Source of the DNA: CAZNDN01 sp964571815
GTDB lineage: Bacteria > Fibrobacterota > Chitinivibrionia > Chitinivibrionales > WJKA01
Direction of reading: 5' to 3'
Assembly: GCA_964571815.1 (NCBI GenBank)
Contig: CAZNDN010000004.1
Span: 17,565-81,564, forward strand
Length of the DNA: 64,000 nt
Shown: piece after piece, positions 34,907 through 43,695 of the stretch
How the letters are laid out: each line of letters begins with the position of its first letter
How positions within the stretch are numbered: the first letter of the stretch is position 1
The notes under the pieces: model-generated
What the model saw: only the letters and a program-made list of their open reading frames with translations
Told to the model about the DNA's origin: nothing
Database searches by the model: none
Made by a program: the position numbers and the translations under genes

Positions 34907-35161
34907 ATGCTCTTGAAGAACACGACCGAGCGAATTCCTTTGAGTTTATGCAGTGAAGGCGAGCGTTGGACGATTGCCGGGCTCAGCGGCAGCGGAGCAT
35001 TTCGAACCCGTCTCATCGAAATGGGATTCACCAAAGGGACTATCGTGGAGATTGTCCGGTACGCCCCTCTCCGCGATCCGATGGAGCTGGTGGTCAGAAA
35101 CTTCCACGTAAGCCTCCGTGTGGAGGAGGCGGCTCGTATATTGGTTACACGACCGGACTGA
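34907..35161 (+). CDS. feoA: Ferrous iron transport protein A
   Basis: Stand-alone FeoA of 84 residues with the SH3-like fold: IPLSLCSEGERWTIAGL, the RTRLIEMGFTKGTIVEIVRY core, and NFHVSLRVEEAARILV at the C-terminus. It is thought to bind the cytoplasmic side of FeoB. It starts 11 nt after the Fur-FeoA fusion gene, so the operon encodes two FeoA domains. Confidence 0.88.
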   Translation: MLLKNTTERIPLSLCSEGERWTIAGLSGSGAFRTRLIEMGFTKGTIVEIVRYAPLRDPMELVVRNFHVSLRVEEAARILVTRPD

Positions 35162-35253
35162 TCAACCGCGTTGTCGGGGTATGCCGTGCCCGCGGCGCGG
35201 TTACGGGAGTGCGGGGAGCGGGACCATATCCCGGTACGGGAAAGAGAACGGTC

Positions 35254-36609
35254 ATGGTGAAGGCAGTACAGGTCGAACTCGAAGAACTGATTGAGCAGCG
35301 CAACTGGGGCCGTCTGCGGGAGCGACTCGGCGACTGGGAGGTTCCCGAAATCGCCGAGGTGCTCCATATTCTTGACAAAAGGCAGAGGGTGCTCCTGTTC
35401 CGGTCTCTTCCACGCGGGTTGTCGGCCGAAGTTTTCTCGTATTTCGAGCCTGAAGATCAGGACATTCTGATGCGGGAGTTGACCGATGCGGAGACGCGCC
35501 ACATCCTTGCCAATCTCGATCCCGACGACCGTACGGCGCTGCTTGAAGAGCTGCCCGCGGAGGTAACGACCCGGCTCTACGGGCTTCTGGACACGGAAGA
35601 TCTCAAGGAAGCGCGGTGGCTTCTGGGCTACCCCGAAGAGAGCGTCGGGCGGCTCATGACCCCCGACTACGTTGCGGTGAGTCCGCGGTGGAGTATCCAG
35701 CGGGCGCTGGAGCATATCCGTGCCCAGGGCAAAGACAGCGAAACGATCAACCGTATCTTCATCACCGACCCTTCGGGGAAACTCCTCGACGACGTCATGC
35801 TGCGGAGACTGATCCTGGCCGATCCGGATCAGGGAGTATCGCAGGTCATGGACCACTCGTTCGTGAGTCTGTCGGCATTCGACGACCGGGAGAAGGCGGT
35901 GGAAGCAATGCGGCGGTACGATATCGTAGCGGTACCGGTGGTCGATTCCGAGGGGGTCCTGATCGGGATCGTGACGTTCGATGACGTTTGGGACGTTGCC
36001 GAGGAAGAGGTTACGGAAGATATCCACAAGGCAGCGGCCATGGAGCCGCTGGAGATGAGCTATCACCGGGCAAGCGTATGGGACCTGTACACGCGACGCA
36101 TAGGCTGGCTCGTGATTCTTGTCGTGCTCAGTGTTGTCTCTTCGGTGGTGATCTCCGCGTTTGAAGACAAGCTCGCCGCCGTCATCACCCTGGCGGCTTT
36201 CATTCCCATTCTCCTGGGCGCGGCAGGTAACACCGGCTCCCAATCGGCAACGCTCACGATTCGTGCTCTGGTAACGGGAGACCTTCTGCCTTCGCAGTGG
36301 GCCGGCTCGGTGGTCAAGGAACTCGGCGTCGGCATCCTTCTCGGCGTCTCGCTGGGTGTGCTGGGAGGTTGCCTGGGGTTTGTGATGGCCGGTGCGCGAA
36401 GTGTGGGGCTGAAAATCGGCCTGGTAGTGGGTATGTCCATGAGCGCGGTCATTCTTTTTGCCAATATTGTGGGAGTGGTACTGCCGTTTGTCCTGAACAA
36501 GGCACGCCTGGATCCGGCGGTGGCAAGCAGCCCCCTGATCACGACGATCGCCGACGCGCTCGGGCTGCTGGTCTATTTCAGTATCGCTTCAGCGGTGTTG
36601 CAGTTGTGA
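35254..36609 (+). CDS. mgtE: MgtE-type magnesium transporter
   Basis: Channel-like divalent cation transporter of 451 residues. The N-terminal helical MgtE domain (1-130, with LDPDDRTALLEELP) is followed by two CBS domains (about 135-255, VVDSEGVLIGIVTFDDVWDVAEEE) that gate on magnesium. Five membrane helices follow (about 275-451), with the pore signature AAGNTGSQSATLTIRALVTGD. It is complete. ATG 35254 is used; the frame upstream overlaps feoA. It sits between feoA and feoB, an unusual place that raises the question whether it moves iron or corrects magnesium balance during iron uptake. Confidence 0.93.
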   Translation: MVKAVQVELEELIEQRNWGRLRERLGDWEVPEIAEVLHILDKRQRVLLFRSLPRGLSAEVFSYFEPEDQDILMRELTDAETRHILANLDPDDRTALLEELPAEVTTRLYGLLDTEDLKEARWLLGYPEESVGRLMTPDYVAVSPRWSIQRALEHIRAQGKDSETINRIFITDPSGKLLDDVMLRRLILADPDQGVSQVMDHSFVSLSAFDDREKAVEAMRRYDIVAVPVVDSEGVLIGIVTFDDVWDVAEEEVTEDIHKAAAMEPLEMSYHRASVWDLYTRRIGWLVILVVLSVVSSVVISAFEDKLAAVITLAAFIPILLGAAGNTGSQSATLTIRALVTGDLLPSQWAGSVVKELGVGILLGVSLGVLGGCLGFVMAGARSVGLKIGLVVGMSMSAVILFANIVGVVLPFVLNKARLDPAVASSPLITTIADALGLLVYFSIASAVLQL

Positions 36610-36768
36610 CGAACGTGGTGGGGAGGTCGTTTTTTTTTGCGTACATTTTGCGACGATGTCTCAATTTTGACGCAGGCGTGAACCACAGTATCGCGGCAGG
36701 CCGAAGAGCGCTCGCCGGGAAGGGGGCGGGCTGACTCCGGGCAATCGCACAGCCGGGTGAAAGGTATC

Positions 36769-38901
36769 ATGATTACTATCGCATTGACGGGGAACCCCAA
36801 CAGCGGAAAGACGTCGATATTCAACGTACTGACGGGGGCGCACCAGAAGGTCGGCAACTGGGGCGGCGTTACCGTGGAGGTCAAGGAGGGTGTCACGCGG
36901 CGCACGGGGAAAGAAGCGGCCGTCGTCGACCTTCCGGGGACCTACTCCCTGAGTGCTTACAGTCTCGAAGAACGCGTGGCCCGGGATTATATCGTGGAGC
37001 AGCGGCCCGAAGTGGTCGTGGACATCGTCGATGCCTCGAATCTGGAGCGCAACCTTTACCTGGCCGTGCAGCTCCAGGAGCTGGGCGTCAGACCCGTACT
37101 GGCATTCAATATGTGGGATGAGGTCGAAAGGAAAGGAATCTCCGTCGACACGGAACGGCTTTCGCGGCTTATGGGCGTGCCTGTCGTTACCACCGTGGGA
37201 AGGACCGGACAGGGAGTCGATGCGCTGTTGGAGGAGGCTTTCCGGTCGGCTTCCTCCGCCCGGCCCCTTTCCGTACTTGATATCCCCGGCCATTTCCCTT
37301 CCGAGGTAGAGCAGGCGATCGAGACGCTGTCGGCTCACGAGGCGGTAAGAACGGCGGGAAAGTATCCGCCTCGGTGGGCTGCGGTGAAGCTGTTTGAGAA
37401 CGATCCCCGGGTCATGGACATTGTGAGGGGGCTCCCGGGTGGTGAGGATGTCCTTGCTGAGGTGCAAAAAGCCTCGGAGCAGATCCGCGCCCGGCTCGGC
37501 GAGGAGCCGCAGACCCTTATCGCCGAAGCGCGTTACGGACGTATCGCCGGTGCTCTTAGAGAAACGGTTCAGTATCGAAAGCCCGACCGCGTGGAAATCT
37601 CCGACAGGATAGATACGTTTCTTACGCACCGCTTTCTGGCCTACCCCGTATTCCTGGTATTTATGTGGGTCCTGTTTCAAACGACCTTCACGCTTGGCCG
37701 GCACCCCATGAACTGGATCGAAGGGTTGTTTCGGTGGCTGAGTGTCGGGGTAAGCGCGGCTCTGCCTCCCGGTGTGCCGAGAGACCTGCTTGTCGACGGT
37801 GTTATCGAAGGAGTGGGAGGAGTGGCGGTGTTTCTCCCCAACATCCTGATACTTTTTCTGGGCGTTTCGATCATGGAAGACACCGGCTACATGGCCCGTG
37901 CCGCGTTCATAATGGACAAAATCATGCACAAGATGGGGCTTCACGGCAAGAGTTTCATCCCCCTGCTCATGGGCCTGGGCTGCAACGTCCCGGCAATCAT
38001 GGCGACGCGCACCCTGGAATCGGAGCGTGACCGCATCAAGACCATTCTCCTCGCACCCCTGATCAGTTGCTCGGCGCGTCTCCCGATATACGTCCTGCTC
38101 GCCGGAGCACTCTTCCCCCGCCACGCGGGAAACGTGGTATTCCTGTTTCAGTTCGTTTTTGGGACCGTAGCATTTTTCCTTATGGGAATGCTGCTTACCA
38201 GGACGCTTTTCCGTGGTGAGGATTACCCGTTCGTAATGGAGCTTCCTCCGTATCGACTCCCCACCTTTCGCAGCGTGCTGCTGCACATGTGGGAGAAGGC
38301 AAAACATTTCGTGAAGAAGATGGGCGGCGTGGTATTGTGTTTCTCGGTCGTTCTGTGGGTGCTGAGTTCCTATCCCCGACCCCCCGAATTAGTCCGGCAT
38401 TATGCGCAGCTCCAGACTCGTATCGAGAACCGGGAACACTGGAGCGCCCGGGAGCGAAACGAAGTACTGCGGCAGCTTCGGCGGGAAAAACGCCTCAAGC
38501 TCATGGAAGCATCGTACATTGCCGGGATCGGCCGCGCTCTTGAGCCGCTTGTGAAGCCGCTTGGATTCGACTGGCGCGACGCCGTCTCGCTGGCCGCCGG
38601 TTTCGTAGCCAAGGAGGTCGTCGTGAGTTCCTTTGGAGTGCTGTTTGCGGCTGATGAGGATTCCGATGAGCACAGTGAAGAGCTGAGAGCACGAATGGCC
38701 GAGCATTATACTCCCCTGACCGCATTTGCATTCATGTGTTTTGTGCTCCTCTACACACCCTGCATGGTGGCGCTGGTGACGATGATCCGTGAGCTGCGAA
38801 ACTGGAAGTGGTCGGTGTTTGCGCTTTTCTACCAGGTAGGGCTTGCCTGGATTGTCGCCTTTGCCGTGTACCAGGGCGGACGTCTGGTGGGATTGGAGTA
38901 G
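36769..38901 (+). CDS. feoB: Ferrous iron transporter B
   Basis: Inner-membrane GTP-driven iron(II) transporter of 710 residues. The G domain has G1 GNPNSGKTS (8-16), G3 DLPGTYSL and G4 NMWD. The membrane part has the two Gate repeats (including LLMGLGCNVPAIMATRTLES and AAGFVAKEVVVSSFGVLFA) with the conserved cysteine in GCNVPA. I place the start at ATG 36769, AAAGG 5 nt upstream; a GTG at 36757 is possible. It is the last gene of the fur-feo run, 159 nt after mgtE. Confidence 0.95.
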   Translation: MITIALTGNPNSGKTSIFNVLTGAHQKVGNWGGVTVEVKEGVTRRTGKEAAVVDLPGTYSLSAYSLEERVARDYIVEQRPEVVVDIVDASNLERNLYLAVQLQELGVRPVLAFNMWDEVERKGISVDTERLSRLMGVPVVTTVGRTGQGVDALLEEAFRSASSARPLSVLDIPGHFPSEVEQAIETLSAHEAVRTAGKYPPRWAAVKLFENDPRVMDIVRGLPGGEDVLAEVQKASEQIRARLGEEPQTLIAEARYGRIAGALRETVQYRKPDRVEISDRIDTFLTHRFLAYPVFLVFMWVLFQTTFTLGRHPMNWIEGLFRWLSVGVSAALPPGVPRDLLVDGVIEGVGGVAVFLPNILILFLGVSIMEDTGYMARAAFIMDKIMHKMGLHGKSFIPLLMGLGCNVPAIMATRTLESERDRIKTILLAPLISCSARLPIYVLLAGALFPRHAGNVVFLFQFVFGTVAFFLMGMLLTRTLFRGEDYPFVMELPPYRLPTFRSVLLHMWEKAKHFVKKMGGVVLCFSVVLWVLSSYPRPPELVRHYAQLQTRIENREHWSARERNEVLRQLRREKRLKLMEASYIAGIGRALEPLVKPLGFDWRDAVSLAAGFVAKEVVVSSFGVLFAADEDSDEHSEELRARMAEHYTPLTAFAFMCFVLLYTPCMVALVTMIRELRNWKWSVFALFYQVGLAWIVAFAVYQGGRLVGLE

Positions 38902-39261
38902 CCGGCGGGGCAGTCAAAATACGTTGCGAAGGCCGGGAAGTGTTCCCGATTCCGGCGTGTCTGCCGGGCGGAACAGCCCCCCGACGCCCGCGGTCCCCTT
39001 CTCACGAAAGTGCCGAAGTGGTATAATGAGAGGAGCTTTGTCATCGGACGCCGGAACCGGGGTATCGAACCGTGAAGTGCAGCACGAGACCGGCCGCCGG
39101 GCGCTGTGATTGGGGTGTCGGTGATTTCGGGTGCCTCCGGCAGCCGAATACCGACCTTCGCTGAGGACCGACCCGGAGAAGATTATCCGACACATACCGT
39201 CGGATTTCACGTTCCCGTCCCGGGACTATCTTTTCTTTCAAGGCAATGTTGGGGACAGGTA
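38902..39261 (+). other. Intergenic region with promoter and structured leader
   Basis: 360 nt between feoB and the HD-GYP-like gene. It holds the promoter at 38999-39027 and an imperfect hairpin at 39119-39153 (arms CGGT/ACCG, CGG/CCG and GCC/GGC). The predicted 5' leader is about 225 nt long, which is unusual in this compact window. Confidence 0.45.
38999..39027 (+). promoter_or_regulatory. Promoter of the HD-GYP-like gene
   Basis: TTCTCA (38999-39004), 17-nt spacer and a consensus TATAAT (39022-39027) preceded by TGG, an extended -10 arrangement. Confidence 0.65.
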
Positions 39262-40443
39262 ATGGTACGATTTTCGCTGGATGACGTCACGGACGATATG
39301 GTTCTGGGGCAATCTCTTTTCTCTCCCAGCGGCGAATTGCTGCTTGCGGCGGGCCACCATGTAGCGCGCCGCTACCGCAAACGGCTGAAAGAGCTTGGTT
39401 ACTCAACGCTTCTTATCGACGAGGAAGGGACGGAAGAGGCGATTCCCGAAACAGTCATCTCAGAGCACCTTCAGCGGGAAATGGAGGTGTCGTTCAACCG
39501 GTCGGCCCGGGAGCTTCGGTCGGTGTTCGAGTCCCGGAAGATGGCCGAGAAGACGGTCCGGGATATCATCAAGAGTAACCGAAATCATATCGACAAGCTG
39601 ATTCATAACTCCGGCATTGCCCGCACCCTGGACAGGGTCATCGAAGACATTCTGAGTCAGAACGCCGTGGTTCTGAACCTCTCTGCGCTCCAGAAGGCGG
39701 GAGACGAGCTGCTTCCACACGTGGTCAATGTAACCCTGACCGCCCTGTGCATCGGCCGCAAGTATCATTTCAGCTACGAAGAGCTGAAACAACTGGGCAT
39801 GGGAGCGATAAACTACGACCTGGGCATGGTCGCCGTATCCGGAGACATCAGGGCCAAAGAGGGGGAACTTACGGACGACGAGGTTCTGCAGCTCCAACAG
39901 CATACGGTATTCGGGCATCTCATGCTTTCGCAAAACCCGGTAATACCTCCGACATCGGCCGCGGTGGCCCTTCAGCACCACGAATTCCAGGACGGGAGCG
40001 GGTACCCTCGAGGCATCCGGGGCGACAATCGTCCACCGTTGAAGGATTTTTCCCGGAAGGGAATGATACACCGGTTTTCGGAGATAGTCGCTGTTGCCGA
40101 CCACTACGACATGTTCACATCGGGTCGCCCGCACTTCTCGCGCGGGATGACGGCAAGGGAGGCGATCAGGGAGCTGATCGAGATGAGCGGGAGCAAGCTG
40201 AATACGGGTGTGGTCAAAACCCTGGTTTCGATTGTCCCCCTGTATCCGGTCGGCGCGAGAATCAGGGTAGTCAACGGTCCCCTGCCTCAGCTTGTCGGCT
40301 ATTTCGGCGTGGTGGCACGTGACAATCCCGGAGACCTGGAGCATCCGCAAATAGTCCTGTACGAAACGAAGACTCATTCGCGCATCAAACCGATCCTGCT
40401 GGATCTGGCCCACCAGAAAAACTTCACCATCGAGTTGGTCTAA
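39262..40443 (+). CDS. HD-GYP-like domain protein with altered metal site
   Basis: Protein of 393 residues with an N-terminal DUF3391-like segment (residues 1-120) and a C-terminal HD-GYP domain. The GYP part is intact (HHEFQDGSGYPRG), as is the EIVAVADHYDMFTSGRPHF strand. The HD doublet that would read LHDIGK is instead INYDLGM, so one histidine ligand is lost. Cyclic di-GMP hydrolysis is therefore doubtful and a binding or scaffold role is possible. ATG 39262 is used; an upstream GTG at 39106 would add a non-conserved stretch. It is monocistronic. Confidence 0.72.
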   Translation: MVRFSLDDVTDDMVLGQSLFSPSGELLLAAGHHVARRYRKRLKELGYSTLLIDEEGTEEAIPETVISEHLQREMEVSFNRSARELRSVFESRKMAEKTVRDIIKSNRNHIDKLIHNSGIARTLDRVIEDILSQNAVVLNLSALQKAGDELLPHVVNVTLTALCIGRKYHFSYEELKQLGMGAINYDLGMVAVSGDIRAKEGELTDDEVLQLQQHTVFGHLMLSQNPVIPPTSAAVALQHHEFQDGSGYPRGIRGDNRPPLKDFSRKGMIHRFSEIVAVADHYDMFTSGRPHFSRGMTAREAIRELIEMSGSKLNTGVVKTLVSIVPLYPVGARIRVVNGPLPQLVGYFGVVARDNPGDLEHPQIVLYETKTHSRIKPILLDLAHQKNFTIELV

Positions 40444-40507
40444 GTCGAATACGTTTCAGGAGACGCTCTTCGCGACTTCCCCCTGCCCCCTCCGGAGCCC
40501 GGTCGGG

Positions 40508-41476
40508 TCACGGAAGGCGCACACCGACCGCTTCGCGCACACGATTCAGCGTGGGAAGAGCTATTTCACGAGCCCGCTGCTCGCCCGTGCGACGAAGTTC
40601 ACGGATGTGCCCCGGATCGGCGGCGAGCTGCTCACGTCGTTTGCGATACGGCAGGAAGTACTCCCACAGCATTTCAAACAAGGCCTTCTTGGCGTCCCCG
40701 TAGCCCATTCCGCCTTCCCTGAACCGTTGTTCCAGCTCACGGCTCTGCGTTTCGTCGGCGAAGAGTCGGTACAGGGCGCAGATGACGCTGTTGTCGGGAT
40801 CTTTGGGCTCCGCTACCGGGGTCGAGTCGGTGACAATACTCATGAGCTTCTTCCGAAACGCTTTCTCCGGGGCGAAGATCTCGATAGTATTGCCGTAGGA
40901 TTTCGACATTTTCTGCCCGTCGATACCGGGAATCACCGCAACATCGCCGGATATTTCGGGAACCGGCAACGTGAAAACGTTTTCGTACTGCTGATTGAAT
41001 TTCGCGGCTATATCCCGGGTCACCTCGACGTGTTGTTTCTGGTCCCTGCCCACGGGTACGATGTCTGACTGATACAGCAGTATGTCGGCGGCCATGAGCA
41101 CGGGGTAGGAAAACAGTCCGTTGCTTGCCGGAATGCCGCGGTCGGTTTTGTCTTTGTACGAATGACACCGTTGCAGCAGCCCCACCGGGGTAATCGAGTT
41201 CAGATACCAGGTCAGCTCCGTAACTTCCGGCACATCGGATTGCACCCAGAAGATGGACTGCTCGGGATCGATACCCAGGGCGAGCATGTCGATAAACGCA
41301 TTTCGAATGCTGTTGCTGAGCGCCCGGCCGTCGAACACCGACGTAAGGCTGTGCAGGTCGGCGATGAAGCAGAAGAGGTCGCCCCGATTCTGCGATTCGA
41401 CCATTGGCTTGACCATGCCCAGGTAGTTGCCGATGTGAATCGCACCGGAGGGCTGTATTCCCGAAAGTATGCGCAT
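40508..41476 (-). CDS. trpS: Tryptophanyl-tRNA synthetase
   Basis: Class I synthetase of 322 residues for tRNA-Trp. HIGH-type motif GAIHIGNYLG (11-20) and KMSKS loop GQKMSKSYGN are present, along with ITPVGLLQRCHSYKDK. Length is normal and the gene appears complete. ATG 41476 follows GGAGATC. It converges with the HD-GYP-like gene, 64 nt apart. Confidence 0.96.
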   Translation of the reverse strand: MRILSGIQPSGAIHIGNYLGMVKPMVESQNRGDLFCFIADLHSLTSVFDGRALSNSIRNAFIDMLALGIDPEQSIFWVQSDVPEVTELTWYLNSITPVGLLQRCHSYKDKTDRGIPASNGLFSYPVLMAADILLYQSDIVPVGRDQKQHVEVTRDIAAKFNQQYENVFTLPVPEISGDVAVIPGIDGQKMSKSYGNTIEIFAPEKAFRKKLMSIVTDSTPVAEPKDPDNSVICALYRLFADETQSRELEQRFREGGMGYGDAKKALFEMLWEYFLPYRKRREQLAADPGHIRELRRTGEQRAREIALPTLNRVREAVGVRLP

Positions 41477-41516
41477 GAGTGATCTCCTGGTGTCGATAGA
41501 TTCCCGCTCAATCGTT

Positions 41517-41532
41517 ACCTGCCCGGGCAGGT
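41517..41532. repeat. 16-bp perfect palindrome
   Basis: ACCTGCCCGGGCAGGT, 40 nt upstream of trpS; could be a repressor site or a hairpin in the trpS leader. Confidence 0.5.
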
Positions 41533-41546
41533 GCGGTCGGTCGTTG

Positions 41547-41612
41547 CGGCTTTCGCCGGATTACGGATTGGTGTGGAAACGTACGCGCCGGGATTCCGGC
41601 GAAAGCCGGAAT
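41547..41612. repeat. Pair of inverted REP-like elements
   Basis: CGGCTTTCGCCGG at 41547-41559 and its counterpart ATTCCGGC-GAAA-GCCGGAAT at 41593-41612, the latter a perfect 8-bp stem with a GNRA loop. The core (GGATTCCGGCGAAAGCC followed by GGAATGACG) resembles widespread intergenic palindromic repeats. Confidence 0.55.
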
Positions 41613-41747
41613 GACGATCGAATACGACACCGGGACCCGACCCGGGCAGCAACTACCGACACTACAAAATACTTAATACTTAAAAGTGCACCCCGGTTCC
41701 TCTGCGGAGAAGGCCGGCGTCGCGGGACGCCCGGCAGTGGGGACCGA

Positions 41748-41769
41748 CGGAGGCCCCCGGGGGCCTCCG
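41748..41769. repeat. 22-bp perfect G+C palindrome
   Basis: A gapless palindrome of 22 bases centred at 41758/41759 with core GGCCCCCGGGGGCC. No T-run follows on either strand, so a simple terminator is unlikely. Confidence 0.55.
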
Positions 41770-41913
41770 CTCAGACGACACCGGTTCAGGGTATGGGCTT
41801 CTAGTATTTTTTACCGTTCCGACTTGTTGAAGTTCATTGTATCGTTGGGGATCCTCCGGGGATGAGACACGCCGCCCGGAGCGGCCTCCCGATCTTCGTA
41901 AAGGGGTGCAGTG

Positions 41914-43695
41914 ATGGACCGCGGCGACGTTATCAGCAGAGCACATGACTATATCAGCCGGGAAACGGCCGATCACTTCAGGAAGGAAGTCGAGAGCCTT
42001 CTGGCGGAGGAAGATTACGATGAGCTGCGGGACCGTTTTTACACCGACCTCGAATTCGGTACGGGGGGCATGCGCGGCGCTATCGGCGGCGGGCTCAACC
42101 GGATGAACCCGCTGAATGTCGGGCGGGCCACGCAGGGGCTGGCGGATTACCTCAACGCCACGTATCCGTCGGGGGAGAAGTCGGTGGTCATTGCCTACGA
42201 TTCACGACACTTCTCGGCTGCGTTTGCCCTGCGGGCCGCGCTGGTGCTGTGTGCCAACGGCATTGTGTCCCGGCTCTACTCGGGTCTGCGCCCCACTCCG
42301 CAACTCTCCTTCTCGGTGCGGCGAGCCGAAGCGGTCGCCGGTATTGTCATTACCGCAAGCCACAACCCCGCCGAGTACAACGGTTACAAGGTATACTGGA
42401 GCGACGGAGGACAGATTGTCCCGCCCCACGATTCGGCGATCGTGCGTCACGTGCGAGCGGTAACGGAAGTCGAGACGATGGAAGAAGAGGAGGCTCGATC
42501 GGCCGGTCTCCTGCACATGGTCGACCGGGAGTTTGATGAAGTGTACCTTGATCTCGTTGTCGGCCAGACCCTTCGACCCGATCTGGTAGCAAGCCGCGGC
42601 CCTGCTCTCAAGGTAGTGTATACTCCCCTGCACGGTGCGGGGGCGGTCCCGCTCTCTTCGGCGCTGCGCAGATTGGGAATCGATGTGATCATGGTGGAGG
42701 AGCAGGCACAACCCGACGGCGCATTTCCAACCGTGGCCATGCCCAACCCCGAGGAACCGGCGGCCATGCAACGCGCCCTTCACCTGGCGGAGAAGACCCG
42801 CGCCGACCTCGTGCTGGGAACCGATCCCGATGCGGACAGACTGGGGGTGGCGGTGCCCGACGGGAACGGGTATACGCTGCTGAGCGGCAATCGTATCGGC
42901 GCCCTCCTGTGTGACTATATCTTTTCAACACGTACCGAGAAGCGAACGCTCCCGGCCAAACCCGCCTTCGTGAAAACGATTGTGACCTCGGAGCTACAAC
43001 GGCTGATTGCCGAGGATTACGGTGCGACATGTTTCGAGACGCTCACGGGGTTCAAGTATATCGGCGAGATGATTCACCGGTTCGAATCGGGCGATGAGGG
43101 ATACGAATACGTCTTCGGGGGGGAGGAGAGCTACGGATACCTGGTCGGCACCGCGGTACGCGACAAGGACGGTATTTCGGCGGCGGCGATGATCGCGGAA
43201 GCAGCGCTCTACCACGCATCGGAGGGACGATCACTTCTTGACCGACTGGAGCAACTCTGGAAGAAGTTCGGCTATTTCGAAGAGGTGCTCATCTCGCGCT
43301 ACTTCAAGGGAGAAGCCGGTTCACGGCGCATGAAGGCTTTCACCGATGCTTTGCGAAAGAATCCGCCCGATCGATTCGCTTCCCTGCCTGTCGTGAACGT
43401 GAAAGACTACCTGGAGGGAACCACGTATTATCCGCAACGCGGTGAGAAAAAAACCGGCCTTCCATTTCCTTCGTCCGACGTCTTACAGTATATTTTATCG
43501 GACAACACCGTTGTCAGCATCAGGCCGTCCGGCACCGAGCCGAAGATAAAATTCTATGTCTCGTGTCGAAGCGAGAGGGGGGCGACTCGTGCAGCGGCAG
43601 ATGAGGTCACCCGTTCGAAAATCGCGGCCGTAACCAAAGAACTGGACCATCTCATGGAAACGCAGGTAAGCGAATGCCCTCCGGCCGCAAGGTGA
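41914..43695 (+). CDS. Phosphoglucomutase/phosphomannomutase
   Basis: Alpha-D-phosphohexomutase of 593 residues that moves phosphate between C6 and C1 of hexoses for polysaccharide or trehalose synthesis. All four active-site loops are present: the phosphoserine in TASHNPAEYNGYK, metal-binding GTDPDADRLG, sugar-binding GGEESYGY and phosphate-binding RPSGTEPKIKFY. The length fits the PgcA/PGM2-like subgroup. ATG 41914 is preceded by AAAGGGG; GTG 41911 is an alternative. Its 3' end overlaps the kinase gene by 22 nt. Confidence 0.92.
   Translation: MDRGDVISRAHDYISRETADHFRKEVESLLAEEDYDELRDRFYTDLEFGTGGMRGAIGGGLNRMNPLNVGRATQGLADYLNATYPSGEKSVVIAYDSRHFSAAFALRAALVLCANGIVSRLYSGLRPTPQLSFSVRRAEAVAGIVITASHNPAEYNGYKVYWSDGGQIVPPHDSAIVRHVRAVTEVETMEEEEARSAGLLHMVDREFDEVYLDLVVGQTLRPDLVASRGPALKVVYTPLHGAGAVPLSSALRRLGIDVIMVEEQAQPDGAFPTVAMPNPEEPAAMQRALHLAEKTRADLVLGTDPDADRLGVAVPDGNGYTLLSGNRIGALLCDYIFSTRTEKRTLPAKPAFVKTIVTSELQRLIAEDYGATCFETLTGFKYIGEMIHRFESGDEGYEYVFGGEESYGYLVGTAVRDKDGISAAAMIAEAALYHASEGRSLLDRLEQLWKKFGYFEEVLISRYFKGEAGSRRMKAFTDALRKNPPDRFASLPVVNVKDYLEGTTYYPQRGEKKTGLPFPSSDVLQYILSDNTVVSIRPSGTEPKIKFYVSCRSERGATRAAADEVTRSKIAAVTKELDHLMETQVSECPPAAR

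Larger units (their letters stand above)
41477..41913. other. Intergenic region rich in palindromes
   Basis: 437 nt between trpS and the divergent phosphohexomutase gene. It contains the three palindromic elements listed separately and two A+T-rich patches (41665-41685 and 41802-41815). No gene is visible. Confidence 0.6.

Noticed and set aside
39028..39261. Cyclic di-GMP riboswitch in the HD-GYP leader
   Set aside because: A hairpin resembles part of the class I aptamer, but the conserved A-rich junction sequences are not present.
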